Assembly: GCA_008931825.1 (NCBI GenBank)
Contig: QXVZ01010347.1
Coordinates: 1-64,000 of the forward strand
Length of the DNA: 64,000 bases
Reading direction: 5' to 3'
Source of the DNA: Phallusia fumigata
Taxonomy: Eukaryota; Chordata; Ascidiacea; Phlebobranchia; Ascidiidae
A program made the translations under genes and the position numbers. The notes under the pieces were generated by a model that was not told the DNA's origin, did no database searches, and saw nothing but the letters and a program-made list of their open reading frames with translations. Shown piece by piece: positions 58,554 to 64,000 of this stretch (within the stretch, counting starts at the first letter, position 1; the number at the start of each line of letters is the position of its first letter).

Positions 58554-60362
58554 TATCTATGTGTGAGCGCTAACGAGGCATTTAACACATGCATTAGGAT
58601 CGTGAAAAGGTGCATCCCCCAACTTGAGATTATGCCGCAGCCTTTCGGCACTTTTCGCTCAAAAATTTCTGCACTTTTTAAAGTTTAAGTTTGGTTGTGG
58701 TGAAGCCTGCAGTACACGTCATCTTATTTGTTCTTTTTTACAATCATGCGTTTGTCTCATTTCTACTAAAAAGTGTGCGTCGTTTTAAGTTATGCCTTTG
58801 TGCCTGAAGCTTCGTTAATTTGCTACAAAAAATTTATCACAGCATACAAGTTTTTGTACTTAATTAGCATAACCAATACCCCAGCGTCCAACAACGTCTG
58901 GGTGCAACTTTACCGTAGTGTTTTAAATAACGTTGTCCGTTCCGCGACTTCGTTTGCTTGCTCTGTTGTTTAATAAAACCAACTAACAACTCGGTCGATA
59001 GTATTGATTAAGGTTGTGTATGTAGTTACCAGTGAAATTGTTCATTAATTGTAAGGTTTTTTATTTTAGTATTAGTAGAATTGAACAAGGTACACATTTG
59101 CTTTTTTTGCTGTCTTGCAATAAAGGCCTTAGCAAGTCTGAATACACTTTAAAGAAACGCTTCTCATTAAACTGGCCTTCGTACAGATAATGTGTCATTG
59201 TCAAAACGTTTGGAAAAAATATATTAACTGTAGGCGAGATTTTACCAACTGTACGTGAATGACTAATTTATCTCGAATGTTTAATGTTTTTAAACAAAAA
59301 AATTGCATTTTGTTAACATTTTGACTCGTTTTCCTGTTGCAAGGTTCTTTCGGAATTGTGCTTACGGTTCAAACAGCATGCATGTTCCGCAAAACTTCGC
59401 AAATTTTAAATCCGGTCAAACAGTGCTCTACACGTACAGACATATGCGTATTGCGTTGAGTCAAACGCGAACGGTGGGGCAGGGCAGATTTTGACGTGCA
59501 ACTTCTGTCAGGCGAGTTTGTCTCTTAACTTCCGCCGTGTTGATCGATATAATTATAGCCACGACTGTTTGCTACATGACTTGCCAACCACGACTAACGC
59601 CTCTAGACAAGAATTATCCGCTTTGTAATTTTTGTTTATTTTCAGATAATGTTGGATTTTTGTTTTCAAAAAAAGTAAAGCAGACTATTGGGGACTTTAG
59701 CGACATACAAATAAAACTTAAAAATGTTTTTGTTTGCATTTAGGTGTAATAACTTGTTGACATATCGCTGTTGCCGCGAAAAATCCTAAGCAAACTGGTC
59801 CCTGCACCACAGGTGCAAAGGCAGGAACTCGCAACACATCAGGGCTACCGCCACAAAAACGCGTTGTGATAACGCATTACACCACTCCGCGCGCAAATGG
59901 AGGCGCAAAAGACCTCCCGCGCTGTTTCTTTATTAGCTCACTCGCTCGCTGGCGCCACTCGCCAGTGCATCTCGGATTTCCGGATATTAATGTGACGTAG
60001 GCTACTTCCTCTACGCGATCAGTCGAGAGGAGTAACTAAGCGCTCCCAATCAGCACATGCGCTGGTGTGATTGTTTCGCATTAGGCCAGCAGCGGTGATG
60101 ATTTTCTAGCGAGGCGATACGTCAGTCAACGCTGAAAGACAACAGTATCCACGCAGAGGCAGGCAGGTCACATCCTTCGCCGCAATAAAATGATAATAGG
60201 CAGTTACAGTTTTGTGATTTTGTTGCGATCTTTCGCAGAGAGCAAGTTTTAAAAGTTGTCATGTGAAATTTGTACAGATGCACAGTGCTGACTAATTTGC
60301 AAATTAGCTGCTGCTTGCTGTGCGTGTTTTCATAGCGCAGGGTCGCGGCTCTTTGTTTAAGA
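58554..60362. other. Spacer holding the integrin 3' UTR and ETS-gene promoter
   Basis: AATAAA at 58972-58977 is the likely integrin polyadenylation signal. From about 59760 to 60180 the sequence turns CpG-richer, unlike the rest of the spacer, which fits a promoter of the ETS gene starting at 60363. It holds a strong ETS site (59975-59984) and a TGACGTA half-CRE near 59993. No TATA box was seen. Confidence 0.55.
59975..59984. promoter_or_regulatory. ETS-type binding site upstream of the ETS gene
   Basis: ATTTCCGGAT (CCGGAAAT on minus) matches the ETS core GGAA with a favourable CCGG context. It is about 380 bp upstream of the ETS start codon in the CpG-richer block, so autoregulation is possible. 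Based on motif match alone. Confidence 0.35.
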
Positions 60363-63300
60363 ATGTCGTCCTCCGAAGAAACTGGATTTGCTGCAGCAGG
60401 TAGGACCTGTGTTACTTAGCCAATAACAACGGCAGTTCAAACTTCCTGTCAGTTGTCGTATGTAGTCAATATCAAAACGTAGTGTCTATTGCAGTGGTGG
60501 ATGATGGCCTTTAAGAACGTTTTGTTGTGTTACACAAAGGGTTTTGATCAAATCACTATAAATGCAATAATCAATGACAGGCAATGCAAATTCAAACTTG
60601 ACGTTAAATTGATTACAAATTTACACGCACTTTCTACGAAACCACTATAAAACAATAAATTTGTTACCTTTTTTATTTTTACTGGTCGTCATGATTAAGT
60701 TTAGATGTGGTTAGAACTGCAACAAAAGTAGTGAGCGAAGCAGAGAATAATTTCATTAAAACATAACAAAATCAAGACAGCCGAGTCGACTTAAGTTATT
60801 CTTATCAAAAAATAGGCACATAATTGGGGAAAGCATGCAACACTTATTGCATCAGCGTTTTAAAAAAATAGCTTTCTGCAATGTCCTGCACAAAATTACT
60901 CATTTTTGGTTGCAATATTTCCATGTAATTTCAACATAAAGATTATATTTAAGGTTAAATGTCAGCGCAGAGTATCATGTTATGTTACCAGTTAATCAGT
61001 ATCCTAAAGATTGTGAATAGCGATTAGAGAAATCGTCAGGTTTAGTTTCAATCAACATCCAAGTTACATGACGACCTAGTAACAAACAATGGATGTTTGT
61101 GCCTAAATTTAGAAACAAAAACATGAGTTGCGAACGTTCCCGTGACTTGGACTATCAACACCAAAACGTTGTGATGTCATTTCTCGTCATCACACAGTAA
61201 CAGAGAGACGTGGGTTGTAACAATGACCAAAATGTGGGCAACCTGTTCAGTCATGATAACTTTTTGATTGAAGAACGGATAAAGAAATCAAGCACCTTCG
61301 TCCGTGCACAAATGGCATCATCGTTGCTGTGCACTTTGTTCGCAATAATCTTCAAACCACATCTAAACGGTTTTTCATGCTTACAGCGGAACAATCTGAC
61401 ACCGATTCACCCTCACCTCCTTGGATGAGCGACATATGTGGTGGCAACCGGCAAACACAGCTTTGGCATTTCATCCTTGAACTGCTACAAAATAGCGAAT
61501 ATTCTGAGATAATCAGTTGGGAAGGCGACCATGGAGAGTTCGTCATTAAGGTTTGCAACTGCAATGTGCACAAAGTTTAATTATCTCAGGCGGAGGAAAA
61601 ATTGATTTGAAATTTTCATGCAATAAATCGACCAAACATAAACTTGCTAGGACCATTAGGCGTTCGTAGGATTATCCTATAAATGTGTTGTTTTGCCATG
61701 ACTGTGGATTGGCAATCACGCCTGGTTGCCAGCAAGTTATTTGACGTCGTGCAACGCGTGGTTATACGTGAATGAGCTTGTTTGATAGCCCGTGATGAGA
61801 TTCAACATACCATACTTTAAAACGGCCAGTGACGTCATTTCCGATTCGATGCACACAGTCACACACATAGATTAAAAACGTCCGTAAAACACTTCGCTGT
61901 ACTCGTTGTACACTAAAAGTCAAATTTTGATAAATGCTAAATTACATTTACCTAGATTGATAAATATTTACAAATGGAGCTAAAACGACACGAAGGAACC
62001 ATGAAAAACTGAATTGACCGCATACACTATCCTATACATCGCATCAGAGGGTAGCTTCAACTTAAATGGGCTTTGACGTTACAGAAGTAGCGTCATCTTT
62101 TCCGACCGCGGAAGTGGCCAATGGCCAGCTTATATACTGAGGACAATACGCATGCAAACTGATATTGATACTGAAATGAGACCCACCCCCTTTTGTAACT
62201 TGGTCTCGTTTCGCAGTAAACGATAATTGTTGCTGGCCCGTATTAATAGCTCCATATCACTTCCGCAACTGCAGACAAAGTCATCGCGGGTCCATCTGGT
62301 TAATGTCGGTACAAGATTTAGTTACCCATTAAAGCATACGACCGCATTATTTGAACCAACTTCGGGTCAGTTTGGTATGTGGTATTAACTGTCATTTTGT
62401 GATTTCATAAACGCGGTTAAAATGTGATCCCACAGGTTGCAGCATGGCCGTTTATTATATCCGACGTAGTTGGTTATGGATGGGACAAGGGTTTATTCTT
62501 TTCGACTTATACTCAATGTTTTTACTTAGTGTGTCTAATTTTCAGGAGCCAACCGAGGTTGCTAGGATGTGGGGTGAGAGAAAGCGAAAACCGGCGATGA
62601 ACTATGAGAAACTGAGCAGAGCATTACGGTATGATGTCTAGAGCATTAGTAGATTTACCTATTTCCGTTTTTTTGTATTTCTACCCTGGCTTTAAACTCG
62701 GGCATTGCGTTTAAGATGATCTCTACAGATTTGGCTGCAAAATGAACATTTGATCTTACGACATCAATAACTCACAAAAAAAAATATTTTCAGGTATTAC
62801 TACGACAAGCGCATTCTCTACAAATCCAAAGGAAAACGTTACGCTTACCAATTTAACGCGGCGGCGCTGGATATGATGGTCAAGCGAAGAAATGCCAAAA
62901 AAGCTAAAGGTTACGACCAAGAGCAATAAATTTTTTACACACCAAACCAAAAAACGGTGAACATTTTACGCATATCGTCCACAGCTTCCGAACAGCTTGA
63001 CATGCAACACGTTGACAGACCAGCAGCAGTCCAAAGTCCGGACATCGACGGTGGCGATCACAGCTCTTACCGAAAGGCTGATGCTACAGATGTGCTCCGA
63101 AATGGTCTGGGACCTAAGAAAACTGAAAGAGGAACAAAAATGCCAATTCAGCCTATACCGCTACATCCGTCTGACTTGTTATATCGCGACAGAGCTCTCC
63201 ATGAAGATCGCATAACCGGGTTTTCCCAGCGTTCCAATTACGCGTCAGCCCTCGTGTCTCCCCACCGATCCCGCCACGCCCTGCAGGCGGCAGCGGCCGA

Positions 63301-64000
63301 GCAGCGGAAACTTCAACCTTATTGGATGAGCCCGTTGAATATGAAAAACGCTTACTGGCCGCGTCACTGGTCGACCAGCAAAGATCTGTCAAACGATGGT
63401 GAAGCGAAGGAGGATGTATGGAAGGCGTTGAGACCCAGTGCGCAGGAAAAGTCTTCACCTGTCATTAAACGGGAAATATTGGAGCCTGCTTTAGTAAGTT
63501 TGTAGGATATAAACAAGGGTTCAGAGGCAATGGTGTCTGTAATAATGGCTCACACTTCCAAAATGATTGACCAGTGCAGTTCTTTTACACAACAAATTTT
63601 TATGGTCTTATATTACTTGCTTCAATGAAAATTCGCAAATTCTCTCAAGACCAACACTCCGTCACCGGTATACGACACCAAGGATAAGATTCGAAGCGCC
63701 ATCGAACACTCGAGAAGCAAACGAACTTATTCGTCATCGACACAACACTCCCGTCACCAATATGCACAACACGCTTTTTCACCTGTACATCAAAGATTGC
63801 AGCATTATTTTGCAGGTAGGTGCCACGGTGCGTCAACGAAGATACTCACAAACAGATTTTTTTTAATTTTCCAATAGCGGTATGGCACCAGAAACCGTAC
63901 ACCTGTAGTACACTACGTATCGTGCTCGGGGTTCGTTGCAAAAACATTAAACAGTATAGTGCCTGTTTCTGTAGGTGATATACCATCGAACTACTTTGCA
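60363..64000 (+). CDS. erf/etv3: ERF/ETV3-type ETS-domain transcription factor, 3' end beyond window
   Basis: Nuclear DNA-binding protein; vertebrate ERF and ETV3 repress ETS targets and are controlled by ERK. Exons: 60363-60399, 61387-61550, 62546-62628, 62794-62909, 62985-63493, 63650-63815, then off the right edge; all phases agree. The N-terminus is short, then the ETS domain ([66 protein letters not shown]). LWHFILELL with EFVIK and RILxKxKGKR picks out ERF/ETV3, where the ETS domain is also N-terminal. The 78-bp intron 62910-62987 is inferred: skipping it gives a stop 19-21 nt on. The C-terminal part is low-complexity, with the SUMO-like motif VIKREILEP. Confidence 0.88.
61830..61837. 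promoter_or_regulatory. Full CRE palindrome next to an ETS-like site
   Basis: TGACGTCA followed at once by TTTCCG, in the intron after the first ETS-domain exon. A possible CREB/ATF plus ETS element; motif match only. Confidence 0.3.
62101..62140 (+). promoter_or_regulatory. Candidate internal promoter in ETS-gene intron
   Basis: Within 40 bp lie GCGGAAGTG (an ETS consensus), GGCCAATGG (CCAAT box) and TTATATAC (TATA-like), in promoter order. An in-frame ATG at 62444 opens through the intron into ETS exon 62546. A transcript from here could encode a protein lacking the N-terminal half of the ETS domain. Motifs only. Confidence 0.25.

Overview
This is metazoan nuclear DNA: AT-rich, with short GT-AG introns and many small exons. 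Intron compactness, trefoil/EGF/CCP gene content, a single ERF/ETV3-type ETS gene and abundant allelic assembly overlaps suggest an ascidian tunicate, Ciona or a relative. The taxon is inference. All gene models below were built by hand, by matching splice sites and codon phase.

Layout. (1) Minus strand, from the left edge to 12413: an ABCC4/MRP4-like ABC transporter with 28 coding exons in view; the C-terminal exon lies outside the window. (2) 12414-15144: intergenic, with one GC-rich open island. (3) 15145-24545, plus: secreted protein of 1093 aa, two trefoil domains, Ca-binding EGF, 10 CCP (sushi) domains and a C-terminal VWA domain. (4) 25262-37390, plus: its tandem paralogue of 1213 aa, two trefoils, EGF and 16 CCPs, with no VWA. 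(5) 37627-40828: repeat-rich spacer. (6) 40829-42470, plus: Rab27, 229 aa. (7) 42471-46807: spacer. (8) 46808-58553, plus: laminin-receptor-type (alpha3/6/7-like) integrin alpha, 1087 aa, with a same-size tandem exon pair in the beta-propeller. An antisense 5' fragment of BiP/HSPA5 sits in its last intron. (9) 58554-60362: CpG-richer promoter spacer. (10) 60363 to the right edge, plus: ERF/ETV3-type ETS repressor, continuing beyond the window.

Assembly. Nine single N positions occur. Eight are followed by a near-exact copy of the sequence just before them, so they are unmerged contig (probably haplotype) overlaps. They create false duplicate exons, including three whole false CCP exons plus a truncated one around 33879, one near 31416 and a half-trefoil exon near 16224. 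Domain counts here exclude those copies.

Best novelty candidates: the paired trefoil-EGF-CCP genes with different C-termini, the integrin exon pair, the orphan BiP 5' fragment, and a hAT transposon with a perfect 8-bp target duplication six bases from a splice donor.
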